From contig CAYRNF010000001.1 of the NCBI GenBank assembly GCA_964425695.1, positions 310,001-374,000 on the forward strand: a DNA stretch of 64,000 bases. The letters are read 5' to 3'. The position numbers were made by a program, and so were the translations under genes. Of this stretch, positions 46,581 through 58,536 are shown in pieces. Below the pieces are notes generated by a model, which saw nothing but the letters and a program-made list of their open reading frames with translations, did not search any database and was not told the origin of the DNA. Origin of the DNA: JAKPBU01 sp964425695. GTDB lineage: Bacteria; Pseudomonadota; Gammaproteobacteria; Xanthomonadales; Xanthomonadaceae. Numbering within the stretch: the first letter of the stretch is position 1; every line of letters begins with the position of its first letter.

Positions 46581-47663
46581 GTGACATCGCTGCGCGCCAT
46601 CGGCTGGCCCTACGCGGGCCCGCCGGAGGATGCCGCGTGGCGCGAGGCGATGGCCGCGCATCCGCAGGCGCGCCCGGCGCGCGTGGTGGAGCAGCACCGT
46701 TCCGGCTACGTGGTCACCGACACGCCCGACGGCGGCGAGGCCGCGGAGTCCCTGCCGGAGTGGCAGCGCCCGCGCTGCCCGCCGGAGCGCCGCGCCGCGG
46801 TGGGCGACTGGGTGCTGGTGGAAGGCACGGGCACGTCGCAGCCGAAGATCGTGGCCCTGCTGCCGCGGCATTCGGCGATCAAGCGCGCGGCGGCCGGCGA
46901 GCACTACAAGCAGCAGCTGATCGCCGCCAACGTGGACACGGTGTTCGTGGTCAGCGGGCTGGACGCGGACTTCAACCCGCGCCGCATCGAGCGCTACCTG
47001 CTGCTGATCGCCGGCACCGGCGCGACACCGGTCGTGGTGCTGACCAAGGCCGACCACCCCGATGCGGATGTCGCCGCGGCGCGGCTGGCGCTGGCCGACG
47101 CCATCGCCCAGGGCGTCGCGGTGGTGACAGTGAACGCGAAGGAGTCCGACGCGGTGAACGCGGCGCTGTCGCAGTGGCTGCAGCCGGGCCGCACGGCGGT
47201 GCTGGTGGGTTCTTCCGGCGCCGGCAAGTCCACGCTCACCAACACGCTGCTGGGCACGCAGAAGATGAAGACCGCGCACGTGCGCGAAAGCGACGCGCGC
47301 GGACGCCACACCACCACCCATCGCGCGCTCATCGCGCTGCCTTCCGGCGCGTGCCTCATCGACACGCCGGGCATGCGTGAGCTCAAGCCCACCGGCGAGG
47401 AGGACGTGGCCGACAGTTTTGCCGACGTCGAGGCGCTGGCCGCGCAGTGCAGGTTCCGCGACTGCCGGCACGCCGCCGAGCCAGGCTGCGCGGTGCGCGC
47501 CGCGCTGGAGGCCGGCACGCTGGACCGCGCGCGCTTCGCCAACTACATGAAGCTGCGCGATGAGGTGGCCGGTGCCGCCGGCCAGCTGGCGTCGCGGCTG
47601 GCGCAGAAGCCCAGTACGCGCGCACCGGGCAAGCGCGTGGACGACAGGCATGGCCGCCGCTGA
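46581..47663 (+). CDS. rsgA: Ribosome small subunit-dependent GTPase RsgA
   Basis: A circularly permuted GTPase that checks maturation of the 30S subunit. The 360-residue protein has an N-terminal OB-fold part, then G4 VVVLTKADHP before G1 VGSSGAGKSTLTN and G3 LIDTPGMREL, the permuted order, and a C-terminal zinc-binding segment CRFRDCRHAAEPGC. The GTG at 46581 is the first in-frame start after the tRNA; the frame is open through the tRNA, which is not coding. Confidence 0.95.
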   Translation: MTSLRAIGWPYAGPPEDAAWREAMAAHPQARPARVVEQHRSGYVVTDTPDGGEAAESLPEWQRPRCPPERRAAVGDWVLVEGTGTSQPKIVALLPRHSAIKRAAAGEHYKQQLIAANVDTVFVVSGLDADFNPRRIERYLLLIAGTGATPVVVLTKADHPDADVAAARLALADAIAQGVAVVTVNAKESDAVNAALSQWLQPGRTAVLVGSSGAGKSTLTNTLLGTQKMKTAHVRESDARGRHTTTHRALIALPSGACLIDTPGMRELKPTGEEDVADSFADVEALAAQCRFRDCRHAAEPGCAVRAALEAGTLDRARFANYMKLRDEVAGAAGQLASRLAQKPSTRAPGKRVDDRHGRR

Positions 47664-47707
47664 CCGCGTGCCGCGCCGTCGCCGCGTGAACCGCGCGTCG
47701 CGGACGC

Positions 47708-48976
47708 ATGCGCATGGCTGAGCGCGGCGCGGAGGTCGCCCACCACGCCGCGCTGGATGCGCGCATGGTCAAGGTGGCGCGCGGGATCCGCCTGCTGGGC
47801 TTCGTGAGCTGGCCTGCGTCGTTGCAGGCGCCGTTCCTGGCGGCCTGGGAGGCGGGCCGGCCGGTCCTGCCCGCGGTGGAGTATCCGCGGCACGATTTCG
47901 GCGATACGCGCCGCGAACTGGACGCGATCGCGGCCCAGGCCGACCCGCAGCATCCGCTCGGCGCCTACCTCATCGAGTCTGCGCGCAGCTGGTCCACCGC
48001 CGCGGCGCTGCTGGAAGCGCTCGGCACGCGCGATGTCGCCGTGCATTCGCAGGCGCTGTTCGGGCGCCCGGACGAGCCGCTGCCCGGCGGAGGACCCACC
48101 ACGCGCGAAGCCGCGCGCCACTTCATCGCCTTGGCCGACGAACTCGACCGCGAACTGCTGGCCCCGTGGGAACAGGTGGCGGTGTCGGCCACCTCCATGC
48201 AGCTGCAGCTGCAGGCGGCGCTGGACGACTTCTTCAACGAGCGCGTGATCGAGGTGGTGATCGATCCCGACCTGATCGCCAAGGCCGCCGCGGGCGCCAC
48301 CCGCATCCGCCTGCGCGCCGGCGCGGCGTTCACCGACTACGACCGCCACCAGCTGCTCGAGCACGAGGCCTTCGTGCATTCGCTCACCGCCCTCAACGGC
48401 CGCCAGCAGCCGGTCATGGCCAGCCTGTCGCTGGCCTCGCCGCGCACCACCGCGGCGCAGGAGGGCCTTGCGACGTTCGCCGAGCAGATCACCGGCAGCA
48501 TCGACATCGAACGCATGAAGCGGGTGAGCCTGCGCATCGAGGCGGTGGCGATGGCGCTGGAAGGCGCCGACTTCCTGCAGGTGTTCCGGCATTTCCTCGA
48601 TGCCGGGCAGAACCAGGTCGAGAGTTTCTCGTCGGCGCAGCGCGTGTTCCGCGGCGTGCCGCTTACCGGCGGCGCGGCGTTCACCAAGGACACCGTGTAC
48701 CTGCGCGGCCTGATCGGCGTGCACACCTTCTTCCGCTGGGCGCTGCGCGAACAGAAGCTGCGCCTGTGCCGGCAGCTGTTCGCCGGCAAGATGACCCTGG
48801 GCGACGTGCAGCGTTTCGAGCCGCTGTTCGCCGACGGCACGCTGGCCCCGCCGCGCTGGCTGCCGGCGTGGGTGTCGCGTGCCAACGGGCTGGCGGGGAT
48901 GCTGGCGTTCTCGCTGTTCGCCAACCGCATCCGCCTGGACCAGGTCTCCGCCGACACGCCGGATTTCGAGGTCTGA
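47708..48976 (+). CDS. DUF1704 (tyrosine/MATCAP-like) metalloprotease-like protein
   Basis: A 422-residue protein of the DUF1704 family, called flavohemoglobin-expression modulating QEGLA motif proteins in bacteria. The conserved zinc-type motif is LLEHEAFVHSLT, HExxxH, with the downstream QEGLATFAEQ glutamate, as in eukaryotic MATCAP-type tyrosine carboxypeptidases. The substrate in bacteria is not known. ATG 47708 and 47714 are both possible starts. It is an isolated gene between rsgA and maeB. Confidence 0.88.
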   Translation: MRMAERGAEVAHHAALDARMVKVARGIRLLGFVSWPASLQAPFLAAWEAGRPVLPAVEYPRHDFGDTRRELDAIAAQADPQHPLGAYLIESARSWSTAAALLEALGTRDVAVHSQALFGRPDEPLPGGGPTTREAARHFIALADELDRELLAPWEQVAVSATSMQLQLQAALDDFFNERVIEVVIDPDLIAKAAAGATRIRLRAGAAFTDYDRHQLLEHEAFVHSLTALNGRQQPVMASLSLASPRTTAAQEGLATFAEQITGSIDIERMKRVSLRIEAVAMALEGADFLQVFRHFLDAGQNQVESFSSAQRVFRGVPLTGGAAFTKDTVYLRGLIGVHTFFRWALREQKLRLCRQLFAGKMTLGDVQRFEPLFADGTLAPPRWLPAWVSRANGLAGMLAFSLFANRIRLDQVSADTPDFEV

Positions 48977-49130
48977 CGCCCGCGCGACCTGCGCCGCAAG
49001 CGGCTCGCGCCTGGCCCCGTGGGCGCGAACATCGCGGCGCAAGCCGCTTTGACGCGGCGGGCGCGACGCGCCGGCCGCCCGGGCGCGACCGGCTAGAATC
49101 GGACGCCCGCATCCCGGCACCTCTTCGGCT

Positions 49131-51446
<2,316 letters not shown>

Positions 51447-51485
51447 CGCGGCGCACCGGGAGGCGGCATTCACACCCGCGCTGGC

Positions 51486-54407
51486 ATGTTCGACGCCATG
51501 GACGATCGCGTGGCCGACCTGACGCGGCAGCTGGCACTCGCCCAGGCGCGGGACCTGGGGTCCGCGTGCGGCCTGCTGCGTGGGGCGCTTGCGGCGCATG
51601 GTCAGCGCGGCGTGCGGGTCGTCGCGGGCCACGAGTGGCCGGACGATGCTGCGTGCTGGTGCAGTCCCGATGCCCCCGATGGCGCGCGCGCCGAGCCCGC
51701 CGACCGGCTTGCCGTCGAGCGATTGCTGCTCGGCGACGCCGTGCCGGGCATGCGCCTGCTCTGCAACGATGGCGAGGGTACGGTGGCCGCCATCGCCGGG
51801 CTCGAGCCGGTCGGCTCGGCGGACGCTGGCGCCCTCGACACGCTGCTGCAAGTCGCCGGTGCGCGGCTGTGCGAGCTGCTGCGGCAGGGCCGGCTCCACT
51901 CCGCGGTCGTGCGCATGGAGCAGGCCGAGCAGCTGCAGCACGCGCTGTTCGCCATCGCCGACCTGGCCGGCTCCGACTTGGACATGCCGGACATGCTGCG
52001 CGAGCTGCACCGGATCGTGTCGGGGCTGATGTATGCGGAGAACTTTTACATCGCCCTGTACGACCGCGGCGGCGACACCCTGCGCTTCGTGTACTACGTG
52101 GACAGCGTGGACACCGACGCGCCGTCCACGGATCGCGATGTCCCGATGCGCGACTTCGAGCATCGCCTCACCTGGTACCTGATCCGCGATGCCCGCCCGC
52201 TGATGGGAAGCACGGCGCAGCTGCGCAGCCAGGTGTCCGGGCCGCTGCGCATCGAGGGCGCCGACAGCATCGACTGGCTGGGCGTGCCGATGGTGCGCGA
52301 AGGCCGGGCCTATGGCGCGCTGGTGGTGCAAAGCTACGTGGAGGGCATCGGGTTCACGTCCGCGGACATGGCGTTGCTGGCGTTCGTGGCCGAGCACGTG
52401 CTGACGGCGCTGGAGCGCAAGCGCAGCAAGGAGGCGCTGGAGCAGCGCGTGGTGGAGCGCACCCGCGAGCTGGGCGATGCCAACCGCGCGCTGAGCCACC
52501 AGGTGGCCGAGCGCGAACGCGGCGAGCGCCTGCAGGCCACGCTGTACCAGATCGCCGCGCTGGCCAGCGCCGACGAGAGCACCGGGCGGTTCTTCCGCCA
52601 CGTGCACGCCATCGTGGGCCAGCTGCTGTATGCGGAGAATTTCTACATCGCGCTGGTGGCCGATCAAGGCGCGGTGCTGGAGTTCCCGTATTCGGTCGAC
52701 CGCCACCACCCGCGCCGCGAGGCGCGTCCCATGGGCCACGGCCTGACCGAGTACGTCATCCGCACCGGCCGGCCGCTGATCGCGGACCGCAAGCGCGCCA
52801 TGGCGCTCGTCGCCAGCGGCGACGTGTCGGCCGGGCTGATGAGCTCGCCCACGCGGTCCTGGCTGGGCGCGCCGCTGCCGGGCGCCGACGGCGTGGCCGG
52901 CGTGGTGGCGGTGCAGAGCTACCGCGAGGACATCGTCTACGACGAGCGCGACGCCGAGCTGCTGACCTTCGTTGCCTACCAGATCGCCAGCAGCCTGCAG
53001 CGGCACGACAGCGCCGAGGCGCTGCGCCAGCTCAACGCGCAGCTGGAACAGCGCGTCGACGAACGCACGCGCGAACTGCGCGAACAGATCGCCGTGCGCG
53101 AACAGGTCGAGGCGCAGCTCAAGCACCAGGTGATGCACGACCCGCTCACCGGCCTGCCCAACCGCGTCTACCTGCGCGACCGCCTGGAGCGCGCGGTGGC
53201 CGGGCTGCGGCGCAATCCGGACCGGCGCTTCGCCCTGATCTACCTCGACATCGATCGCTTCAAGGTGTTCAACGACAGCCTGGGCCACCTGGCCGGCGAC
53301 CAGGTCCTGTGCGAGGTGTCGCGGCGCATGCTGCAGTGCATCCGCGAGCCCGACGTGGCGGCGCGTCTGTCCGGCGACGAGTTCGCGATCCTGCTGGAAG
53401 ACACGCCCGTTCCGCAGACCGCGTTCAAGGTGGCGCAGCGGCTGCAGGCGGCGCTGCAGGCGCCGATGAAGATCGGCAGCGCCGACGTGCAGGCGTCCGC
53501 CAGCATGGGCATCGCCATCGGCGATCCGCGCTATGGCTCGATCGACGCCCTGCTGCACGACGCGGACGTGGCGCTGTACCGCGCCAAGAGCGCGGGCCGG
53601 CAGCGCTTCGTGCTGTTCGACGATTCGCAGCAGGCCAGCGCGATGGACGTGCTGGACCAGGAGCGCCAGCTGCGCGCCGCGCTGGTCAACGCCGAATTCG
53701 TGCCGTTCTTCCAGCCCGTGGTGCGGCTCGCGGATGCCGGCATCACCGGCTACGAGGCGCTGGTGCGCTGGCAGCACCCGCAGCGCGGCCTGCTGGCGCC
53801 GGGCGAGTTCCTGCCGGTGGCGGAGGAGAGCGGCCTGATCGAGGCCATCGACTGGCAGATGTACCGCGCCGCGTGCAGCGAAGGCGCCGCGCTGGTGCGC
53901 GATGGCGGGTTCATCACCCTCAACATCTCGCCGCGGCATTTCCAGGACGACGCGTTCGACGAGCGCCTGCTCGCCCTGGCGGCCGAGACCGGGTTCGAGC
54001 CGGCGCGCATGCGCATCGAGGTGACCGAAGGCACGCTGCTGGGCGATCCGGAATCGGTTGCGCGGATCCTGGCGCGGCTGCGCGATGCCATGGTGGAAGC
54101 GGCGCTGGACGACTTCGGGACCGGCTATTCCTCGCTGGGTCACCTGCATCGCTTCCCGCTGAAGATGATCAAGATCGATCGCAGCTTCGTCACCCCGCTG
54201 GGTACCGACGGCGCGCATCGCAGCTCGGCGATCATCGGCGCCATCGTCGCGCTGGCGCGCTCGCTGGGCCTGGACCTGGTGGCCGAGGGCGTGGAAACCG
54301 AAGCGCAGCGGCAGGCCCTGGTGGACATGGGCTGCACCTACGGCCAGGGCTACCTGTTCGGCCGCCCGCAGCCGGCGGCGCACTGGCTGGGCTCCGCACG
54401 GATGTAG
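51486..54407 (+). CDS. GAF-GAF-GGDEF-EAL cyclic-di-GMP signalling protein
   Basis: A 973-residue cytoplasmic protein. Two GAF-like domains (about 160-310 and 350-505; both contain MYAENFYIALYD / LYAENFYIALVAD blocks) are separated and followed by helices that look like coiled coil. A diguanylate cyclase domain follows with SGDEF at 629-633, a Ser for the first Gly of GGDEF, and RxxD (REPD) five residues before it, a normal product-inhibition site. The EAL domain has YEALVRW (E757-A-L), DDFGTGYSSLG, KIDRSF and AEGVETEAQ, all conserved, so phosphodiesterase activity is likely; cyclase activity is less certain. The TAG stop falls in the first unit of a 59-bp repeat. Confidence 0.94.
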   Translation: MFDAMDDRVADLTRQLALAQARDLGSACGLLRGALAAHGQRGVRVVAGHEWPDDAACWCSPDAPDGARAEPADRLAVERLLLGDAVPGMRLLCNDGEGTVAAIAGLEPVGSADAGALDTLLQVAGARLCELLRQGRLHSAVVRMEQAEQLQHALFAIADLAGSDLDMPDMLRELHRIVSGLMYAENFYIALYDRGGDTLRFVYYVDSVDTDAPSTDRDVPMRDFEHRLTWYLIRDARPLMGSTAQLRSQVSGPLRIEGADSIDWLGVPMVREGRAYGALVVQSYVEGIGFTSADMALLAFVAEHVLTALERKRSKEALEQRVVERTRELGDANRALSHQVAERERGERLQATLYQIAALASADESTGRFFRHVHAIVGQLLYAENFYIALVADQGAVLEFPYSVDRHHPRREARPMGHGLTEYVIRTGRPLIADRKRAMALVASGDVSAGLMSSPTRSWLGAPLPGADGVAGVVAVQSYREDIVYDERDAELLTFVAYQIASSLQRHDSAEALRQLNAQLEQRVDERTRELREQIAVREQVEAQLKHQVMHDPLTGLPNRVYLRDRLERAVAGLRRNPDRRFALIYLDIDRFKVFNDSLGHLAGDQVLCEVSRRMLQCIREPDVAARLSGDEFAILLEDTPVPQTAFKVAQRLQAALQAPMKIGSADVQASASMGIAIGDPRYGSIDALLHDADVALYRAKSAGRQRFVLFDDSQQASAMDVLDQERQLRAALVNAEFVPFFQPVVRLADAGITGYEALVRWQHPQRGLLAPGEFLPVAEESGLIEAIDWQMYRAACSEGAALVRDGGFITLNISPRHFQDDAFDERLLALAAETGFEPARMRIEVTEGTLLGDPESVARILARLRDAMVEAALDDFGTGYSSLGHLHRFPLKMIKIDRSFVTPLGTDGAHRSSAIIGAIVALARSLGLDLVAEGVETEAQRQALVDMGCTYGQGYLFGRPQPAAHWLGSARM

Positions 54408-54617
54408 GTGCGGCTACAGCCGCGAGCTTCTCGCGTTCCATCCCAACGCGCGATCAGCCCCTGCAGGAGCGGCTCCAGCCGCGAGCTTCTCGCGTTCCCT
54501 CCCAGCACGCGATCAGCCCTTGCAGGAGCGGCTTCAGCCGCGAGCTCCTGATGTTGTCTCCCCGCCGGCCTGGCCAGAACCAAGGTCAAAACCTCACGGC
54601 TGAAGCCGCTCCTGCAG
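54403..54617. repeat. 59-bp tandem units plus an inverted copy
   Basis: Three units start at 54403, 54462 and 54521 (exact 59-base spacing). Each begins TGnAGGnGCGGCTnCAGCCGC and the first two continue GAGCTTCTCGCGTTCC, then CGCGATCAGCCC; the third diverges after GAGCTCCTGATG. An inverted half-copy, ACGGCTGAAGCCGCTCCTGC, lies at 54596-54615. The element begins over the stop codon of the preceding gene and ends before aceE, so its outer parts could form a large hairpin. Confidence 0.75.
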
Positions 54618-54718
54618 ACTCCCGGATTTAACCCGGGCGAATTCCGGGCCGACCTGCGGTTGTACCGCAACCCGCTGCTAGACTCGCCCCGACACCCCGC
54701 ATCACCCGGAGCGCCCGC

Positions 54719-57430
54719 ATGAACGACTGGCTCAACGACCTGCTGCAGAACGATCCCGACCCGTCCGAATCGCGGGAGTGGATCGAATCGATCAAGGCGG
54801 TCATCGACCACGACGGCCCGGAGCGCGCGCACCAGCTGCTGGAAGGCATGGTGGAGCTGACCCGGCGCGCCGGCGCGCATCTGCCGTTCGCGCCCACTAC
54901 CGAGTACATCAACACCATCCCGGCGCACCTGGAACCGGCCATGCCCGGCGACGCCACCATGGAGTGGAAGATCCGCTCGATCATCCGCTGGAACGCCATG
55001 GCCATGGTGGTGCGGGCCAACCGCAAGCCGGGCGACCTGGGCGGGCACATCGCCAGCTTCGCCAGTTCCGCCACGCTGTACGACGTGGGCTTCAACCACT
55101 TCTGGCGCGCGCCGTCGGACCAGCACCCGGGTGATTTGCTCTACGTGCAGGGCCACAGCTCGCCGGGCATCTACGGCCGCGCCTTCCTGGAAGGCCGCAT
55201 CAGCGAATCCCAGCTGGACCACTTCCGCATGGAAGTCGATGGCCGCGGCATCTCCAGCTACCCGCACCCGTGGCTGATGCCCGACTTCTGGCAGACGCCC
55301 ACCGTGTCCATGGGCCTGGGGCCCATTGCCGCGATCTACCAGGCGCGCAACTGGAAGTACCTGGAAGCGCGCGGCCTGATGCCCAAGACCGACCGCAAGG
55401 TCTGGTGCTTCATGGGCGACGGCGAATGCGATGAGCCGGAGAGCCTGGGCGCGATCTCCGTGGCCGGGCGCGAGGGCCTGGACAACCTGGTGTTCGTCAT
55501 CAACTGCAACCTGCAGCGGCTCGACGGCCCGGTGCGCGGCAACGGCAAGATCATCCAGGAACTGGAAGGCGCGTTCCGCGGCGCCGGCTGGAACGTGGTC
55601 AAGACCATCTGGGGCAGCTACTGGGATCCGCTGCTGGCCAAGGACACCTCCGGCGCGCTCAAGCGCGTGATGATGGACACCGTCGACGGCGAGTACCAGA
55701 ACTGCAAGGCCTTCGGCGGCGCGTACACGCGCGAGCATTTCTTCGGCAAGACGCCCGAGACGCTGGCCATGGTCGCCAACATGAGCGACGACGACATCTG
55801 GCGCCTCAACCGCGGCGGCCACGATCCGCACAAGGTCTACGCGGCCTACGACAACGCCATGAAGACCCGCGGCCAGCCCACCGTGATCCTGGCCAAGACG
55901 GTCAAGGGCTACGGCATGGGCAGCGCCGGCGAGGCGCTCAACCCCACCCACCAGACCAAGAAGCTCGACGACGAAGCCGTGCGCGCGTTCCGCGACCGCT
56001 TCAGGATCCCGGTGACCGACGCGCAGCTGGCCGACCACCAGGTGCCGTTCTACCACCCGGGCGAGAAGTCGCCCGAGATCGACTACATGCTCGAGCGCCG
56101 CCGCGCGCTGGGCGGGTTCCTGCCGCAGCGGCGCAGCAGGAGCACGCAGGTGTTCGACACCCCGCAGCTGGAGAACTTCGAGCGCCTGCTCAAGTCCACC
56201 GGCGAGCGCGAGATCAGCACCACCATGGCCTTCGTGCAGGCGCTCAACATCATCCTGCGCGACAAGCAGGTGGGCCCGCGCGTGGTGCCCATCGTGGCCG
56301 ACGAGGCGCGCACCTTCGGCATGGAAGGCCTGTTCCGGCAGCTGGGCATCTACGCGCCGCAGGGCCAGAAGTACAAGCCGGTGGACGCCGACCAGCTCAT
56401 GTTCTACCGCGAGGACGCGGCCGGGCAGGTGCTGGAGGAAGGCATCACCGAGGCCGGTGCGTTCGCCAGCTGGATGGCCGCGGCCACCAGCTACAGCACC
56501 AACGACCTGCCGATGCTGCCGTTCTACATCTACTACTCCATGTTCGGCTTCCAGCGCATCGGCGACAGCGCCTGGCAGGCGGCCGACATGCGCGCACGCG
56601 GCTTCCTGCTGGGCGCCACCGCGGGGCGCACCACGCTCAACGGCGAAGGGCTGCAGCACGAGGACGGCCATAGCCACCTGCTGGCCGGCGCCATCCCCAA
56701 CTGCCGCGCGTACGACCCCACCTTTGCCGGCGAAGTGGCGGTGATCCTGCAGCACGGCATGCAGCGCATGCTGAAAGAGCAGGTGGACGAGTACTGGTAC
56801 ATCACCCTGATGAACGAGAACTACGCCCACCCCGAGCTGCCCGAAGGCGCGGCCGAAGGCGTCATCAAGGGCATGTACCTGCTGCAGTCCACCGGCGACG
56901 CCAAGGCCGCCGGCAAGAAGAAGTCCACGGCGCCGCACGTGCAGCTGCTCGGCTCCGGCACCATCCTGCGCGAAGCCATCGCCGCCGCCGAACTGCTGGA
57001 CAAGGACTTCGGCGTCACCGCCGACATCTGGAGCTGCCCCAGCTTCACCGAGCTGCGCCGCGACGGCCTGGCCGCCAACCGATTCAACCGGCTGAACCCG
57101 GAAGCCAAAACGCCGAAGAAGCCCTACATCACCCAGCTGCTGGAAGGCCGCCCCGGCCCCGCCATCTGCGCCACCGACTACGTCTACGCCTACGGCGACC
57201 AGATCCGCGCCTTCGTGCCCATGGACTACACCGTGCTGGGCACCGACGGCTTCGGGCGCAGCGACACCCGCGCGAACTTGCGCCGTCACTTCGAGGTGGA
57301 CCGCTACTACATCGCGCATGCCGCGATCTGCGCGCTGGCCAGGGCGGGGAAGATGACGCCGAAGGATGTGACGCGGGCGATCAAGCAGTACAAGATCGAT
57401 GTAGAGAAGGGGGATCCGGCGTTGGCGTAG
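54719..57430 (+). CDS. aceE: Pyruvate dehydrogenase E1 component (homodimeric)
   Basis: TPP-dependent decarboxylase of the pyruvate dehydrogenase complex. The 903-residue protein is the homodimeric AceE type. The TPP-binding motif is CFMGDGECDEPESLGA to NLVFVINCNLQRLDGPV (GDG...NCN), and the N-terminal ends WLNDLLQNDPDP resemble the E2-binding part of AceE. The expected aceF and lpd are not immediately downstream; the defence-type operon lies 44 bases after the stop on the opposite strand. Confidence 0.97.
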   Translation: MNDWLNDLLQNDPDPSESREWIESIKAVIDHDGPERAHQLLEGMVELTRRAGAHLPFAPTTEYINTIPAHLEPAMPGDATMEWKIRSIIRWNAMAMVVRANRKPGDLGGHIASFASSATLYDVGFNHFWRAPSDQHPGDLLYVQGHSSPGIYGRAFLEGRISESQLDHFRMEVDGRGISSYPHPWLMPDFWQTPTVSMGLGPIAAIYQARNWKYLEARGLMPKTDRKVWCFMGDGECDEPESLGAISVAGREGLDNLVFVINCNLQRLDGPVRGNGKIIQELEGAFRGAGWNVVKTIWGSYWDPLLAKDTSGALKRVMMDTVDGEYQNCKAFGGAYTREHFFGKTPETLAMVANMSDDDIWRLNRGGHDPHKVYAAYDNAMKTRGQPTVILAKTVKGYGMGSAGEALNPTHQTKKLDDEAVRAFRDRFRIPVTDAQLADHQVPFYHPGEKSPEIDYMLERRRALGGFLPQRRSRSTQVFDTPQLENFERLLKSTGEREISTTMAFVQALNIILRDKQVGPRVVPIVADEARTFGMEGLFRQLGIYAPQGQKYKPVDADQLMFYREDAAGQVLEEGITEAGAFASWMAAATSYSTNDLPMLPFYIYYSMFGFQRIGDSAWQAADMRARGFLLGATAGRTTLNGEGLQHEDGHSHLLAGAIPNCRAYDPTFAGEVAVILQHGMQRMLKEQVDEYWYITLMNENYAHPELPEGAAEGVIKGMYLLQSTGDAKAAGKKKSTAPHVQLLGSGTILREAIAAAELLDKDFGVTADIWSCPSFTELRRDGLAANRFNRLNPEAKTPKKPYITQLLEGRPGPAICATDYVYAYGDQIRAFVPMDYTVLGTDGFGRSDTRANLRRHFEVDRYYIAHAAICALARAGKMTPKDVTRAIKQYKIDVEKGDPALA

Positions 57431-57474
57431 TCATATCGCAACGCGGGGCTCGTGCCTGTCACTAATGCAAGTAC

Positions 57475-58536
57475 CTAAGTCTGTAGATTTAGGATTGCCT
57501 CCGCGACGCGTCTGGTCCCTGCGACTGGGTTGGCTACGCTAATCGTCGCGGGAAGTTCGACGCGAAACGTGAGCGACTGGGCGTCCACATGCTGGTGAGC
57601 GACGACGTCATCTCGCCTAAGAACCTCGACTGCCGGGTCTGCCATGTCGTAGCCGCGGATAAAGGTCACGGTGAACGGTGTTGTGAAAGGGGCTTCTTTG
57701 GCCATTGTGACGTGCTCGTATCCGATCCCCGACTCTGACCCATACATTTCTACGCGTATAAGGAATTCGTCGATCAGGCCGCTGGCCCCTGTCGCGGTGA
57801 GTCGCTCGACGATGCTCACCACGAGGGAAGGGATCGACAAAGCGGGCACATTGAGATCTGCCTGGTGCAGACCGACGCTTACGAGTAGCAGGCGCGCCTC
57901 CCCGGGGTCGTCATCAGTAGCAGGGGCAGGCTCGATTTGGTGAACGCCATGGATGGAGTGACTTGAGGTGCTGCGAGTTGTGGTTTTAATCTCGACGCCC
58001 GTGCCCTCCCACGTGAGGTCCCTGGCAGAGCGGCGCCAGCCATCCCAAGCCTGGACGATCGGCCCAACATGGAGATCATCTGCGCGGCGGCAGAGAGCGT
58101 CCAGAAGCAGCAGTTCCCCAACGAGTCCGAGGATGGCGTTTTCGGAGATCTCTAGGCGTTTGATGGCGAGTTCAATTAGGGGCTCCGTGACGGCGAAGGC
58201 GCGCTCGAGATCGTCGTCCGCTTTCTCCCGCAGAAGTTCAGCGGCAATGAATGCACCCACCTGGTCGAAGTGCCCCAGAGCAGGTAGGAGGATGCGGTTT
58301 GCGCTAAGCGGCGGCTGGGTGTCGCGGTGCCACGAGTGGTAGTGAATCGCGGACTTCACTGTGCTTGTGCGGGCCTTCAGCTGGTCGCCTGCAAGGAACA
58401 GTTCAAGGTGTCCGCGACTATCACGGGCGAGACCGACCACCTGCGCGCCGGTCAACCAGGTGATGGTTCGGTCATCTCCGGTGATGCCTGCCGGGACGGC
58501 GCTAATTTGGTTGAGAACTTGTTCGTAGCTGGTCAT
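57475..58536 (-). CDS. PD-(D/E)XK nuclease-like protein (DUF4420)
   Basis: A 353-residue protein matching the DUF4420 family of PD-(D/E)XK nuclease fold proteins. Visible catalytic elements are E141 in VGELLLLDAL, D173 in ARDLTWEGTG and E182-x-K184 in GVEIKTTTRS, in the right order. It is the last gene of the operon, and its ATG overlaps the stop of the Z1 gene by 4 bases (ATGA). This family is known in restriction-modification-like loci, where it is thought to cut DNA. GC and codon use are lower than in the neighbouring aceE. Confidence 0.88.
   Translation of the reverse strand: MTSYEQVLNQISAVPAGITGDDRTITWLTGAQVVGLARDSRGHLELFLAGDQLKARTSTVKSAIHYHSWHRDTQPPLSANRILLPALGHFDQVGAFIAAELLREKADDDLERAFAVTEPLIELAIKRLEISENAILGLVGELLLLDALCRRADDLHVGPIVQAWDGWRRSARDLTWEGTGVEIKTTTRSTSSHSIHGVHQIEPAPATDDDPGEARLLLVSVGLHQADLNVPALSIPSLVVSIVERLTATGASGLIDEFLIRVEMYGSESGIGYEHVTMAKEAPFTTPFTVTFIRGYDMADPAVEVLRRDDVVAHQHVDAQSLTFRVELPATISVANPVAGTRRVAEAILNLQT

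Noticed and set aside
54403..54617. Repeats considered as a CRISPR array
   Set aside because: The 59-base units are contiguous with near-identical content and no unique spacers, and no cas genes are near.
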